From positions 1,488,001 through 1,552,000 of the forward strand of contig JACKFL010000005.1 in NCBI GenBank assembly GCA_020632495.1: 64,000 bases of DNA, given 5' to 3'. The translations under genes and the position numbers were made by a program. The stretch is from Candidatus Omnitrophota bacterium (GTDB lineage Bacteria > Omnitrophota > Gorgyraeia > Zapsychrales > Zapsychraceae). The notes beneath the pieces are model-generated. The model was not told the DNA's origin. It saw only the letters and a list, made by a program, of their open reading frames with translations, and made no database searches. Shown piece after piece: positions 43,159 through 51,727 of this stretch (position 1 is its first letter; every line of letters starts with the position of its first letter).

Positions 43159-43164
43159 TCCTTC

Positions 43165-43191
43165 CGTAGAAGTACCTACGCCGGTACGTAC
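43165..43191. promoter_or_regulatory. candidate regulator site with CGTAG/CTACG repeat and GTACGTAC palindrome
   Basis: CGTAG (43165-43169) and CTACG (43176-43180) form an inverted repeat; GTACGTAC (43184-43191) is a perfect palindrome with a TACGTA core. A -10-like TATATT (43224-43229) lies downstream without a good -35, as expected for an activated promoter of the receiver gene. Confidence 0.4.
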
Positions 43192-43271
43192 ATTAGCCAA
43201 TTTCGCCGGCTTGTCTGTGAATATATATTATTACAGGATACGGACCCATCAACCGACAAGGAGGGCGGCGG

Positions 43272-43649
43272 ATGAAAAAACGACTGCTGATTGTGGACGA
43301 CAATATGGAATTCCGGACTATGTTGAAAAGCTATCTCGCAACGCAGGAGTTGCCGTTGGAAATATTCGAGGCCGGCACCGGTGAAATGGGTGTTACCAAG
43401 GCCTCATTCGTCAAGCCGCACGTCATTCTTATGGACATCAGTTTGCCCAAGGCCAACGGCTTGACGGCCGCGCGCGAAATTCTCGGCGAATATCCCGATA
43501 CGAAACTGATCGTGCTGACGATGTTCGAGGTCGATGTCTTTAAGCAGGCGGCGGCCGATTTGAAGGCGTCCGCTTTTGTGGCCAAGAGCGACATCTATGA
43601 GAAGCTTGTCCCGGCGATTCAGAAGAGCCTTGATTTGACCGCCGTCTGA
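43272..43649 (+). CDS. stand-alone response receiver (CheY-like)
   Basis: 125 aa, receiver domain only. Acidic pair in LIVDDNMEFRTMLKSYL, phosphoacceptor Asp in VILMDISLPKANGLTAA, Thr in IVLTMFEVD and a Lys in SAFVAKSDIYEKL. No output domain. AGGAGGG precedes ATG. It lies after a NarL pair and before a CBS protein, so it may act as a phosphate sink or as a partner of a protein encoded elsewhere. Confidence 0.9.
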   Translation: MKKRLLIVDDNMEFRTMLKSYLATQELPLEIFEAGTGEMGVTKASFVKPHVILMDISLPKANGLTAAREILGEYPDTKLIVLTMFEVDVFKQAAADLKASAFVAKSDIYEKLVPAIQKSLDLTAV

Positions 43650-43665
43650 TCACGCGAGGATAGCT

Positions 43666-44184
43666 ATGAACGACGAAACGAACTCATTGCAGCATCAGTG
43701 CTGTCAGCGGCAGGTCGGAACGATGATGACGCACCCCGTTCAGGTCATTAATGAAGGAGCGGACCTGGGACAGGTGGAGCAGACCTTTTTGGCTTATCAT
43801 ATCCGTCACCTGCCGGTGGTGGACGACGATAACCGCATTGTCGGGGTGATCACTCAGCGTGACTTGTACCGTGCGGTATCGCCCACCCGGGACGCCCGCG
43901 GCCCGGACCCGTTGGCCGCCGGATCCCTCGTGGAGGACGGGGAACACTTTTACGACAAGCAGCGTCTGCATGATATCGCCTTGGAGCAGGTGATGCAGGA
44001 CCGTCCTGAAGTCCTGTATCCCGAGGACCCGTTGGGTAAAGCGTTGCGCTTGTTCGCGGCCCGCAAAATCGGCTGCATCCCGATCATCAACCAGCGCCGC
44101 GAAGTGGTCGGGATCCTCACCCGCCACGATGTCCTTACTTTTTTCGATGCCGTCCTTAACCCGCCGCCGCATCCGCAGAACTGA
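43666..44184 (+). CDS. tandem CBS-domain protein
   Basis: 172 aa with two CBS motifs: VGTMMTHPVQVINEGADLGQ ending IVGVITQRDLYRAV, and LEQVMQDRPEVLYPEDPLGK ending VVGILTRHDVLTFF. CBS pairs bind adenosine nucleotides and report energy state. No fused effector. Sixteen nt after the receiver gene, so probably co-transcribed. Confidence 0.9.
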   Translation: MNDETNSLQHQCCQRQVGTMMTHPVQVINEGADLGQVEQTFLAYHIRHLPVVDDDNRIVGVITQRDLYRAVSPTRDARGPDPLAAGSLVEDGEHFYDKQRLHDIALEQVMQDRPEVLYPEDPLGKALRLFAARKIGCIPIINQRREVVGILTRHDVLTFFDAVLNPPPHPQN

Positions 44185-44211
44185 TTTAATCACCGCTTCC
44201 CTCCGCTTGAT

Positions 44212-44239
44212 TTGTATAATTTCCGATTTCATGTATAAT
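44212..44239 (+). promoter_or_regulatory. promoter of the HisI-like operon
   Basis: TTGTAT (44212-44217), 16-nt spacer, perfect TATAAT (44234-44239). A second TATAAT at 44215-44220 overlaps the -35. The leader to ATG 44300 is about 53 nt. Confidence 0.5.
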
Positions 44240-44299
44240 GGGGGCTTATTACAAGGGTCAGACCATGCTGGTCGCCATCAAAGAAGAGAGGAAGGCAAG

Positions 44300-44740
44300 A
44301 TGAACCGGAAAGACTTTCAGGGCGAGATGACATCGCAGGTTTTGGAAGAGAGTGAGGCGTTGGTGCTGGATTTTACCAAGCTGGACAAGATCGCGGCGAC
44401 CAAGTCGGCCGTGGTGCCGGTGGTCGTTCAGGACGCGGACAGCGGGGAAGTGCTGCTGGTAGGCTATGCGAATGAAGAGGCGCTGCGCTATACGATCGAA
44501 CACCGTGTGGCCGCCTTCTGGTCAACGTCGCGCAATGAGTTGTGGGTCAAAGGGTTAACTTCCGGTGATCAGCTCGACCTCGTGGACGTTTATGTCAATT
44601 GCGAGCAGAATTCACTGCTGTACAAGGTGCGCATGGTGGGCAAGGGGTCCTGTCACACCAAACATGCCGACGGCCAGACGCGCTTCGGGTGCTACTACCG
44701 TAAGATTGTCGGCGATCATTTGGAATTTACCAATAAATAG
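44300..44740 (+). CDS. HisI-like protein (phosphoribosyl-AMP cyclohydrolase family) with altered metal site
   Basis: 146 aa; ATG 44300 has AGGAAGG just upstream. The PRA-CH fold is recognisable: VPVVVQDADSGEVLLVGYAN, HRVAAFWSTSRNELWVKGLT and FGCYYRKIVGDH. HisI normally opens the purine ring of phosphoribosyl-AMP with Zn and Mg; the Mg-binding motif is DxDxD around a Cys. Here it reads N100-C101-E102-Q103-N104, so the acidic ligands are mostly lost while the zinc Cys (C101, the Cys of SCHTK, the Cys of FGCYYR) are kept. No other his gene is nearby. It may be a paralogue with a different reaction. Symbol withheld for that reason. Confidence 0.8.
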   Translation: MNRKDFQGEMTSQVLEESEALVLDFTKLDKIAATKSAVVPVVVQDADSGEVLLVGYANEEALRYTIEHRVAAFWSTSRNELWVKGLTSGDQLDLVDVYVNCEQNSLLYKVRMVGKGSCHTKHADGQTRFGCYYRKIVGDHLEFTNK

Positions 44741-44751
44741 CGAGGAGTATC

Positions 44752-45519
44752 ATGAACGAGGCGGTCACGATCATCGGAGTGGGAGAGGTCGGCGGGGTTT
44801 TTGCCCGCGGATTCTTGAGAAACGGACATCCGGTCTATCCGGTAACCCGGTCGATGGATTTGGCGAAGCTGCCCGCGGATTGGCCGCAGAGCGCCGCGGT
44901 CGTGGTTGCGGTCGGCGAAAAGGATCTGGCCACCACGTTGAAAGGCCTGCCCGCGTCGTGGCGCGACCGGGCCGTGCTTGTTCAGAACGAACTGTTGCCC
45001 CAGGACTGGCGATCGCACGGATTTCAAAACCCGACGGTCATCAGCGTCTGGTTCGAGAAAAAGCAGCCGAATGATTTTAAGGTGATTATCCCTTCGCCCG
45101 TCTACGGACCTTGTGCCGGGCTGGTGGCCGACGCCTTGGCCGCATTGAATATTCCCACCAAGATCTGCGCCGATGAAGATGACTTGTTGGCCGAGCTGAT
45201 CCTGAAGAATCTGTATATCTTGACCACCAACGTGTGCGGTCTGAAGGTCGGCGGGAACGTCGGAGAGTTATGGTCGCAGCATCAGGACCTGGCGCGCGGC
45301 GTGGCGAACGAGGTCCTCGATATCCAATTCCGGCTGGCGGATAAGGAATTCCCGCGGGAGCCGCTGATCGCGGCGATGCAAAAGGCTTTTGACGGCGATC
45401 CGCAGCACAAATGCATGGGCCGGTCGGCTCCGGCCAGGCTCGAACGGGCGCTGGCCCAGGCCGGGCAGCTCGGTATCACCGCCGAAACCCTACAAAACAT
45501 ATCCCCGGCCTCAAAGTAA
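44752..45519 (+). CDS. ketopantoate reductase-like Rossmann protein
   Basis: 255 aa. N-terminal dinucleotide-binding motif TIIGVGEVGGVFARGFLRNG, then AAVVVAVGEKDLATTLKGLP and AVLVQNELLPQDW, as in ketopantoate reductase/6-phosphogluconate-dehydrogenase-like proteins. The C-terminal half is helical (LLAELILKNLYILTTNVCGL, PLIAAMQKAFDGDPQHKCMG). The catalytic Lys and Glu of PanE are not clearly placed, so the substrate is unknown. Eleven nt after the HisI-like gene. Confidence 0.6.
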   Translation: MNEAVTIIGVGEVGGVFARGFLRNGHPVYPVTRSMDLAKLPADWPQSAAVVVAVGEKDLATTLKGLPASWRDRAVLVQNELLPQDWRSHGFQNPTVISVWFEKKQPNDFKVIIPSPVYGPCAGLVADALAALNIPTKICADEDDLLAELILKNLYILTTNVCGLKVGGNVGELWSQHQDLARGVANEVLDIQFRLADKEFPREPLIAAMQKAFDGDPQHKCMGRSAPARLERALAQAGQLGITAETLQNISPASK

Positions 45520-45640
45520 CCGCCATCGCGAATTTGCGCCTATTTTGCGGGCGTCGTGCCTGATTTTCAGGCATTTCCTTCCTGATTTATCTGAGTTTTC
45601 CCAAATTTCACATGCCGGACACATTCTCATAACAGACTGG

Positions 45641-45660
45641 TCCTATAAAGGGTTATAGGA
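45641..45660. repeat. perfect inverted repeat TCCTATAA-AGGG-TTATAGGA
   Basis: Eight-bp arms with a 4-nt centre in the 361-nt non-coding gap 45520-45880. It could be an operator or hairpin. The rest of the gap holds the two sites listed next and otherwise nothing I recognise. Confidence 0.5.
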
Positions 45661-45768
45661 AATCTGATCAAGTTCCATGACGGTCTGCATATAGACCCAA
45701 AACGGACTCCAGCCAACCAAGCCCCGCTTTTCTCCTGCATTCTCTTACCTGAAACCCTACCATTAACG

Positions 45769-45804
45769 GGTATATAGCGAGACGCAATACAACCGCTATA
45801 TACC
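45769..45804. repeat. perfect 11-bp inverted repeat upstream of the polyphosphate operon
   Basis: GGTATATAGCG (45769-45779) and CGCTATATACC (45794-45804) with a 14-nt centre. It lies about 25 bp upstream of the -35 of the ppx promoter, a natural place for an activator or repressor. It is not a Pho box by eye. Confidence 0.55.
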
Positions 45805-45826
45805 TATTTGGTCCGTAAACAGAGGT

Positions 45827-45854
45827 TTGTGTTTCCAAACAGATAGTGTATAAT
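45827..45854 (+). promoter_or_regulatory. promoter of the polyphosphate operon
   Basis: TTGTGT (45827-45832), 16-nt spacer, perfect TATAAT (45849-45854), leader of about 20 nt to ATG 45881. Confidence 0.5.
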
Positions 45855-45880
45855 GTTGATCTTCAAGTACGGTAAAACCT

Positions 45881-47422
45881 ATGAGAGCAGCAGTTATCGA
45901 CATCGGATCCAATTCCACCAAGCTTGTCATCGGAGAGAGTGACGGGCAAAATCTGCGTATCATCGACAGCCTGAAGAATGTCAATCAGATCGGCCGCAGC
46001 ACTTTTTACAAAGGCAGGATTGCCCAGGATATTTTCCACGAGGTTATCAGCGTCCTTAACAAGTATAAGGAAGTGATCGCCCAGTACGAAGTGGAAAAGG
46101 TCAAGACCATTGCCACCACCGCGGTGCGGGAAGCGCAAAACCGCGATATTTTCCTGGATACGGTGCGCCGGATGACCGGTTTCGATGTGGAAATACTCAA
46201 CGTGGGGGATGTGGTCTATTACATCGATGCCTTTCTGTCCTACAAGCTGAAGAAAACTTATCCGATTAATGAGAAAAATCTGTTGATCGTGGAACTGGGG
46301 GCCGGCAGCCTGGACATCTCCGTCATGGAAAAGGGTTTTGCGGTCGCCAGTTTCGGGATGCCGCTTGGGACCCTGCGCTTGAAGCAATTCAAATCCGGAA
46401 TTGTCGGGAGCAAGAAAGAGATTTATCAGGCCCTGGAAGAGTACGTGGAGAACGAGATCATCAACACGAAGCGTTCTTTTCCGGATATCAAGATCGATGA
46501 TATCATCCTGATCGACGAAAGTTATTCCACCGAGCTGCACAAGGTAATTCCCAACAAGAACCGCGCGGCCAGTTTTTTCACCTTTCAATTCCGGGAGTCG
46601 AATCTGCTGATTTCCCGGATCAAGGGAAAGAAGCTGGATGACTTGTCCGAATTTTATGATATTCCATTTGAGCATACCGAGGCGATCGACGGCTACGCCA
46701 TTGTTCTGAACAAGCTGTTCAAGCTGCTGAAAAAGAGATCGATCTATATTCTTGAGACCTCGCTGGCGGAGGCCTTGCTGGCGAACGTCATTTACGGGAC
46801 GGAGCTCGCCGCGAAGTACAGTAAGGAAAATCAGTTGATCTCGGTGGCGAAGTTCCTGTGCTACAAATTCGACCTGGATATCAAGCACGCCAAGCAGGTG
46901 GCCTTTTTGTCGGAGGAGCTTTTCAAGCGGCTGCAGTCGGCCATGGGGCTCAAGGACAAGGACCTGCTGTATTTGCTGCTGGCATCGTATTTGCATAACA
47001 TCGGGTTGTTCATTAACAACCGCGCCCATCACAAGCATACGGAGTACATTATCAATTCGCTGAGCTTGTTCCGGCTTAAGCCCGTCGAGATTCGCTGTAT
47101 CGCGTGTATCGCCCGCTATCACCGCAAGGCCATTCCGCAGAAGTCGCATTTTTACTACCAGAGCCTCGCGGTCAGCGAACGGATCCTGGTGCAAAAGTTG
47201 AGTTCCATTCTGCGCATCGCCAATAGTCTGGACGCCTCGCACAAGCAGAAGGTCAAGGCGCTGGATGTGGAGTTTGTCCGGCCCGGGGAAATCGATCTGG
47301 TGGTCACCGCGCAGGAGAGCCTTGCCCTGGAGCGTTCCACGTTTGCCGACCGCAAGAAATTCTACGAAGAGATTTCCGGTTCCGTCGTTAACCTCAAAGT
47401 CAAACCGGTCACAACCGCATGA
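45881..47422 (+). CDS. ppx: exopolyphosphatase / pppGpp phosphohydrolase (Ppx/GppA)
   Basis: 513 aa. Ppx/GppA enzymes remove terminal phosphate from polyphosphate or pppGpp. The actin-like ASKHA domain has VIDIGSNSTKLVIGE (phosphate 1), TIATTAVREAQNRDIF (catalytic Glu region), LLIVELGAGSLDISVMEKG (phosphate 2) and SFGMPLGTLRL. The C-terminal HD domain follows (LASYLHNIGLFI, HHKHTEY, CIARYHRKAIP, ILRIANSLDAS), with the HD Asp replaced by Asn in LHNIG. Fused ASKHA-HD forms are typical of Ppx. It shares ATGA with the kinase gene, a classic polyphosphate operon arrangement. Confidence 0.92.
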   Translation: MRAAVIDIGSNSTKLVIGESDGQNLRIIDSLKNVNQIGRSTFYKGRIAQDIFHEVISVLNKYKEVIAQYEVEKVKTIATTAVREAQNRDIFLDTVRRMTGFDVEILNVGDVVYYIDAFLSYKLKKTYPINEKNLLIVELGAGSLDISVMEKGFAVASFGMPLGTLRLKQFKSGIVGSKKEIYQALEEYVENEIINTKRSFPDIKIDDIILIDESYSTELHKVIPNKNRAASFFTFQFRESNLLISRIKGKKLDDLSEFYDIPFEHTEAIDGYAIVLNKLFKLLKKRSIYILETSLAEALLANVIYGTELAAKYSKENQLISVAKFLCYKFDLDIKHAKQVAFLSEELFKRLQSAMGLKDKDLLYLLLASYLHNIGLFINNRAHHKHTEYIINSLSLFRLKPVEIRCIACIARYHRKAIPQKSHFYYQSLAVSERILVQKLSSILRIANSLDASHKQKVKALDVEFVRPGEIDLVVTAQESLALERSTFADRKKFYEEISGSVVNLKVKPVTTA

Positions 47423-49452
47423 GTAAGGCACAACCCGCAGAGAGAGCACAATATATTCCGCGCGACGTCAGCTGGCTGATGTTTAATGAGCGTGTGTTGA
47501 AGGAGGCCACGGACCTGTCCAATCCGCTCCTGGAGCGGGCCAAGTTCTTGGCGATCTTTGTTTCCAACATGGATGAATTCTTCATGGTCCGGGTGGCCGG
47601 GTTGAAGGATCTGATCGAGACAAAGATTTCCCGCAAAACCCACTACGGCTATTCGCAGACCGAACTGCTCGACATGATCCTGGAAAAGTCGGCCGGAATG
47701 ATCCGCGACCTTTACGACGTCTATACCAACAAGATTCTGAAGCAGCTGGCACGGAATAAAATCTTCATTCACAGCCCGGCCGAATTATCGCGGGACCAAA
47801 AACGCTTTATCAAGGACTACTTTGAGACCACGATGTTCCCGATCATCACGCCGATGGCGGTGGACCCGGGGCATCCCTTTCCGGTCCTGCCGTCAAAAAC
47901 GATGTCGTTTGCCGTTCATATCAAGCGCAAAGGCGAGAGTCATCTGGCGATTGTGCCGGTCCCCAAAAACATCCCGCGCCTGCTGCGTCTGCCGTCCCCG
48001 CGCGACGAGTACCACTTCATCCTTATCGAAGATATATTGCGAACTTTCCTGACAGACTTTTTCAAGAGTTATCGGGTCACGGAATATTCCCTCTTTCGCG
48101 TTATCCGCGACAGTGAGATCGAAGGCGACGAGGAATTGACGTCCGATATTCTCAAAGCCATCGATGACCAGGTGAAGAATAGGACTTTTGCCAAACCGGT
48201 CTATCTGGAGGCCGAGGCGAGCTGCAGCGCCGAGCTGCGTTTGATGTTGTGTGAAGGGCTGCATTTCAATCGGGATGAGGTGACCCAAATCAAGAGCAAT
48301 TTCGATCTGACTTTTCTGTTCGAGTTGTTCGGACATGTCGATCTTCCGCGGCTGACTTATGAAGGCTTTATCCCGCAGAAGATCGAGTACGACCACATTT
48401 TTGAACGGGTCAAGGAAGACGACATGATGATTCATATGCCATATCAGCCGTTCTATCCGACCGTCGACCTGATTCAGACTGCCGCGCGTGATCCGAACGT
48501 CCTGGCGATCAAGATGACCCTGTACCGGACGAACAAGGGGTCGGCTATTATCGACGCCCTGAAGGAAGCTGCGATCAACGGCAAGCAGGTCACCACGCTG
48601 GTCGAGATCAAGGCCCGTTTCGACGAGGCCAACAATATCAAATGGACACGCCAGCTTGAAGAAGCCGGATGTCACGTCATTTACGGTATCCCCGGCCTTA
48701 AGGTTCACAGCAAGATGACCCTGATTGTCCGTGAGGAGGAGGGGCGGATCCAGCGCTACGTGCATATTTCCACCGGCAACTACAATGAAACTACGGCCAA
48801 TGTCTACACCGATATCGGTTACTTCACCGCTAATGAGGATGTGGCCCGGGATATTTCCGAGCTCTTTAATGTCATTACCGGCTACTCTCAGCCGGCCCGA
48901 TGGGACAGTATCGTAACCTCTCCGGATAGCCTGCGCGATTACACCGTCTCCCTGATCGAGCGCGAAATCAAATTCCAGAAGAAATACCGCAATGGAAAGA
49001 TTTTCGCGAAATTCAACTCATTGGAGGATTTGAAGATTGTCGACAAACTTTACGAGGCATCGAGGGCCGGAGTCAAGATCCGGCTGGTGGTGCGGGGCAT
49101 CTGCTGCCTGATTCCCGGCGTAAAGGGTATGAGTGAGAATATCGAGGTCCGCAGCATCATCGGCCGTTTCCTGGAACACAGCCGGATATTTATTTATAAC
49201 AACAATGACAGTCCGCGGGTTTTCATGGGGTCCGCAGACTGGATGATGCGCAATTTCGACCGGCGCATCGAGTTGTTGTTTGAGGTGAACAAGGCCGACC
49301 TGAAGTCGCACTTGATGAGCGTCATGGATTACAGCTGGAAGGACAACCAAAAGGCCTGGATCCTCGGGTCCGACATGAAGTACGCCAAGCCAAAGTCGAA
49401 GTCCGCTCCTTTCAGCTTTCAGAATTATCTGCTGAAGTTGTACGGAGCGTAA
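47419..49452 (+). CDS. ppk1: polyphosphate kinase 1
   Basis: 677 aa, usual length for PPK1, which reversibly makes polyphosphate from ATP. The N domain opens RDVSWLMFNERVLKEATD and SNMDEFFMVRVAGL. The catalytic phospho-His is in PGLKVHSKMTLIVREEEG, followed by HISTGNYNETTANVYTDIGY, and the second His in GRFLEHSRIFIYNN, with MGSADWMMRNFDRRIELLFE. Metal-binding and ATP residues look intact. Directly followed by the CHAD gene with no gap. Confidence 0.96.
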   Translation: MSKAQPAERAQYIPRDVSWLMFNERVLKEATDLSNPLLERAKFLAIFVSNMDEFFMVRVAGLKDLIETKISRKTHYGYSQTELLDMILEKSAGMIRDLYDVYTNKILKQLARNKIFIHSPAELSRDQKRFIKDYFETTMFPIITPMAVDPGHPFPVLPSKTMSFAVHIKRKGESHLAIVPVPKNIPRLLRLPSPRDEYHFILIEDILRTFLTDFFKSYRVTEYSLFRVIRDSEIEGDEELTSDILKAIDDQVKNRTFAKPVYLEAEASCSAELRLMLCEGLHFNRDEVTQIKSNFDLTFLFELFGHVDLPRLTYEGFIPQKIEYDHIFERVKEDDMMIHMPYQPFYPTVDLIQTAARDPNVLAIKMTLYRTNKGSAIIDALKEAAINGKQVTTLVEIKARFDEANNIKWTRQLEEAGCHVIYGIPGLKVHSKMTLIVREEEGRIQRYVHISTGNYNETTANVYTDIGYFTANEDVARDISELFNVITGYSQPARWDSIVTSPDSLRDYTVSLIEREIKFQKKYRNGKIFAKFNSLEDLKIVDKLYEASRAGVKIRLVVRGICCLIPGVKGMSENIEVRSIIGRFLEHSRIFIYNNNDSPRVFMGSADWMMRNFDRRIELLFEVNKADLKSHLMSVMDYSWKDNQKAWILGSDMKYAKPKSKSAPFSFQNYLLKLYGA

Positions 49453-50349
49453 ATGTCCCCCGCCAAGATCGCCCTAAAAGCTCTGCACCGTCATTTCGCC
49501 GTGTTTCACCGTCACTACCGGACGGCCTGCGACAAGGGGGCGGTGCGCTCCATACATCAATTAAGGACCAATGCCCGGCGTTTCCGCAATGCCCTGAAGA
49601 CCTACTCGCTGTTGTTCGACAAGGCCACCGTGAAACGGTTTAACCGTTTGCTTCAGGTGACGGCGCAGGAGGCGTCGCAGCTGCGGGACCTGGATGTGTA
49701 TCTTTTGTTCCTACAGGATTACAAATCCAAATTGCGCAGCGACGTCCAGCGTCAGAGCATCCGCGATCTCATTGCCGATCTGCGTCGCCAACGGGCTGCG
49801 CTTCAGCCGGCGGTTTCCAAGGCCCTCAGGAAGCATGCCGCTCAGCTGAGCGCCGACAAGGTCGTCGGTGTGCTGGAGCGCAAAATGAAGAACGCCGACG
49901 CCGAGGTCGCCCACACGATGATGGATATCTTCCATCACCGGGTGGAGAAAAGCACGCATCATCTGCTGGCCTATAATGTCATCGTTCCCTACCCCGAGAA
50001 AAAGACGGAGCTGCATGAGATGCGCAAATGCGCCAAGCATCTGCGCTACACCCTGGAGGGTATCCGGCCCTACTTTGACGCCCGGTTGGAGTTGTACATC
50101 GGCCGTGTCTATTTCTTCCACAAGATTCTCGGCGACATCCATGACTGCGACGTGTGGATGGATATGCTGAGCCGTTACCGTACTGCCTATAAGATGAATT
50201 CGGATATGGGCAACAGTCTTAATGTATTATATAATTATCTCAAGAAGGTAAGAGACAGCCGATACCGCATTTTTGTTCAGCGCTGGCATCGCGCGCTGCA
50301 AAGCCGTCATTTCGAGGAAATGCTGGAATTCGTTTATGCCCACCACTAG
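49453..50349 (+). CDS. CHAD-domain protein
   Basis: 298 aa, all-helical CHAD domain with its conserved His/Lys/Arg lattice: SIHQLRTNARRFRNALKTYS, LRDLDVYLLFLQDYK, ELHEMRKCAKHLRYTLEGI and LGDIHDCDVWMDML. CHAD proteins bind polyphosphate granules, which fits its position right after ppk1. ATG follows the ppk1 stop immediately, and the end overlaps the next gene by 14 nt. Confidence 0.92.
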   Translation: MSPAKIALKALHRHFAVFHRHYRTACDKGAVRSIHQLRTNARRFRNALKTYSLLFDKATVKRFNRLLQVTAQEASQLRDLDVYLLFLQDYKSKLRSDVQRQSIRDLIADLRRQRAALQPAVSKALRKHAAQLSADKVVGVLERKMKNADAEVAHTMMDIFHHRVEKSTHHLLAYNVIVPYPEKKTELHEMRKCAKHLRYTLEGIRPYFDARLELYIGRVYFFHKILGDIHDCDVWMDMLSRYRTAYKMNSDMGNSLNVLYNYLKKVRDSRYRIFVQRWHRALQSRHFEEMLEFVYAHH

Positions 50350-51700
50350 TCCGCCCAAAATTGCCGTTCTCGCCGACGCCCACGCTAATTGGCCGGCGCT
50401 GGAGGCCGTGCTGGGAGACCTCGCCCGCAAGAACATCTCGGAAATTTGGTACCTCGGCGATTTTATCGGCTACGGCCCGTATCCGCGACGGGTGATCGCA
50501 GAGTTGAAGCAGCGTGTCAGCAAGGCCATCGTCGGCAACTACGATTTGAATGTCCTGCGGTTGCCTCGCAAGCGCAAGAAATGGATCCAGCGTAAAGATC
50601 CCTCGAAAATGTATTCCTACGAGTGGACCTTCGGGCAATTGAAGCGCGAGGACAAAGACTACCTCGCCCGGCTTCCGGCGCGAACCACGGCCGCGGCTTT
50701 GGGGCGCACCTTCCTGCTGGTCCACGGCAGTCCCGAGGCTGTCGACGAACCGCTGACCGCGGACACCCCGCCGGAACGATTTAAACAGTTAGCTGCGAAC
50801 GTCGAGGAAGATGTCATTCTTTGCGGGCATACGCATAAATATTTTTCAAAGAAGATCGCCGGCAAATACTTCGTGAATCCCGGCAGCGTCGGCCGGTCCT
50901 TTGATGGCAATGCGGCGGCTTCCTATGTTATCCTGGAACAGAGCCCGTCCGGAATCGCGGTGCGGAATATGCGTGTCGCCTATGATGTGACGAAGGTGAT
51001 CCGCAGAATGCGCAGTGAAGGATTTCCCAAGGACGTATGCGAGTCGATTGAAAAAGCGCGCCATCTTGACGATATCCAGGACGGCCGGGGTCGGGACAGC
51101 GGTGACACCGAAGTGTTGAAGGAGGTCGTCAAGTTGGCCCGTTCGTGTTCGTATGAGAAAAAGCATTCGCATCAAGTCACCAGGATCGCGTTGCGGATGT
51201 ATGATGATTTGCGGGATTTGCATCAACTGCCCGAACGCAACCGGCTCTTGCTGCAATCGGCTTCGTTATTGCATGATATCGGGTGGGTCAAGGGACGCTT
51301 GCGGCATCACAAGACAGCGCGGGACATCATCTTGAGATCCTTCCAGCTGCCTTTGACCAGAGAAGAGAAGGTGATCGTCGCCCTGGTCGCGCGTTACCAC
51401 CGGCGCAGTCTCCCGCGGGAGTCGCACAAGTATTATGCGGACTTGCCGGAGGAGCGGCGCATGGCATTGAAGAAACTCGCGGCAATTCTGCGGATTGCCG
51501 ATGGGCTCGACCGGCGGCGCGTCAGCGCGGTGGACGACGTTCACTGTAACGTTCGTAAAGGTGCCGTTACCTTGAATATCGACGCGGATGACTTTTCCGA
51601 AGTAGAGAAGGAGGCGGCCTTAAAGAAGGCCGACCTGTTCCGCGACATTTTTGGGAAGAACATTACCATTAACTGGAAGCCGTCCGCCGTACGCGGATAG
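50336..51700 (+). CDS. metallophosphoesterase fused to Ppx/GppA-type HD domain
   Basis: 454 aa. The N-terminal half is a YfcE/MJ0936-type calcineurin-like phosphoesterase with D14/H16 in VLADAHANW, YLGDFIGYGPYP, VGNYDLNV, FLLVHGSP and ILCGHTHKYF. From about 260 an HD domain resembling the C-terminal domain of Ppx/GppA follows (YEKKHSHQVTRIALRM, ASLLHDIGWVKG, ALVARYHRRSLP, ILRIADGLDRRRVSAV); unlike the Ppx at 45881 it retains HD in LLHDIG. Such a fusion within a polyphosphate operon is unusual to me. It may hydrolyse a phosphoester linked to polyphosphate or nucleotide signalling. Start chosen by the phosphoesterase N-terminus. Confidence 0.85.
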   Translation: MPTTSPPKIAVLADAHANWPALEAVLGDLARKNISEIWYLGDFIGYGPYPRRVIAELKQRVSKAIVGNYDLNVLRLPRKRKKWIQRKDPSKMYSYEWTFGQLKREDKDYLARLPARTTAAALGRTFLLVHGSPEAVDEPLTADTPPERFKQLAANVEEDVILCGHTHKYFSKKIAGKYFVNPGSVGRSFDGNAAASYVILEQSPSGIAVRNMRVAYDVTKVIRRMRSEGFPKDVCESIEKARHLDDIQDGRGRDSGDTEVLKEVVKLARSCSYEKKHSHQVTRIALRMYDDLRDLHQLPERNRLLLQSASLLHDIGWVKGRLRHHKTARDIILRSFQLPLTREEKVIVALVARYHRRSLPRESHKYYADLPEERRMALKKLAAILRIADGLDRRRVSAVDDVHCNVRKGAVTLNIDADDFSEVEKEAALKKADLFRDIFGKNITINWKPSAVRG

Positions 51701-51727
51701 ACAGGCGGTACTAACCAAGGACAGGAC

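Noticed and set aside
45863..47449. 528-codon open frame antisense to ppx
   Set aside because: It mirrors the codon bias of ppx, has no start context, no domain motif, and ppx itself is certain.
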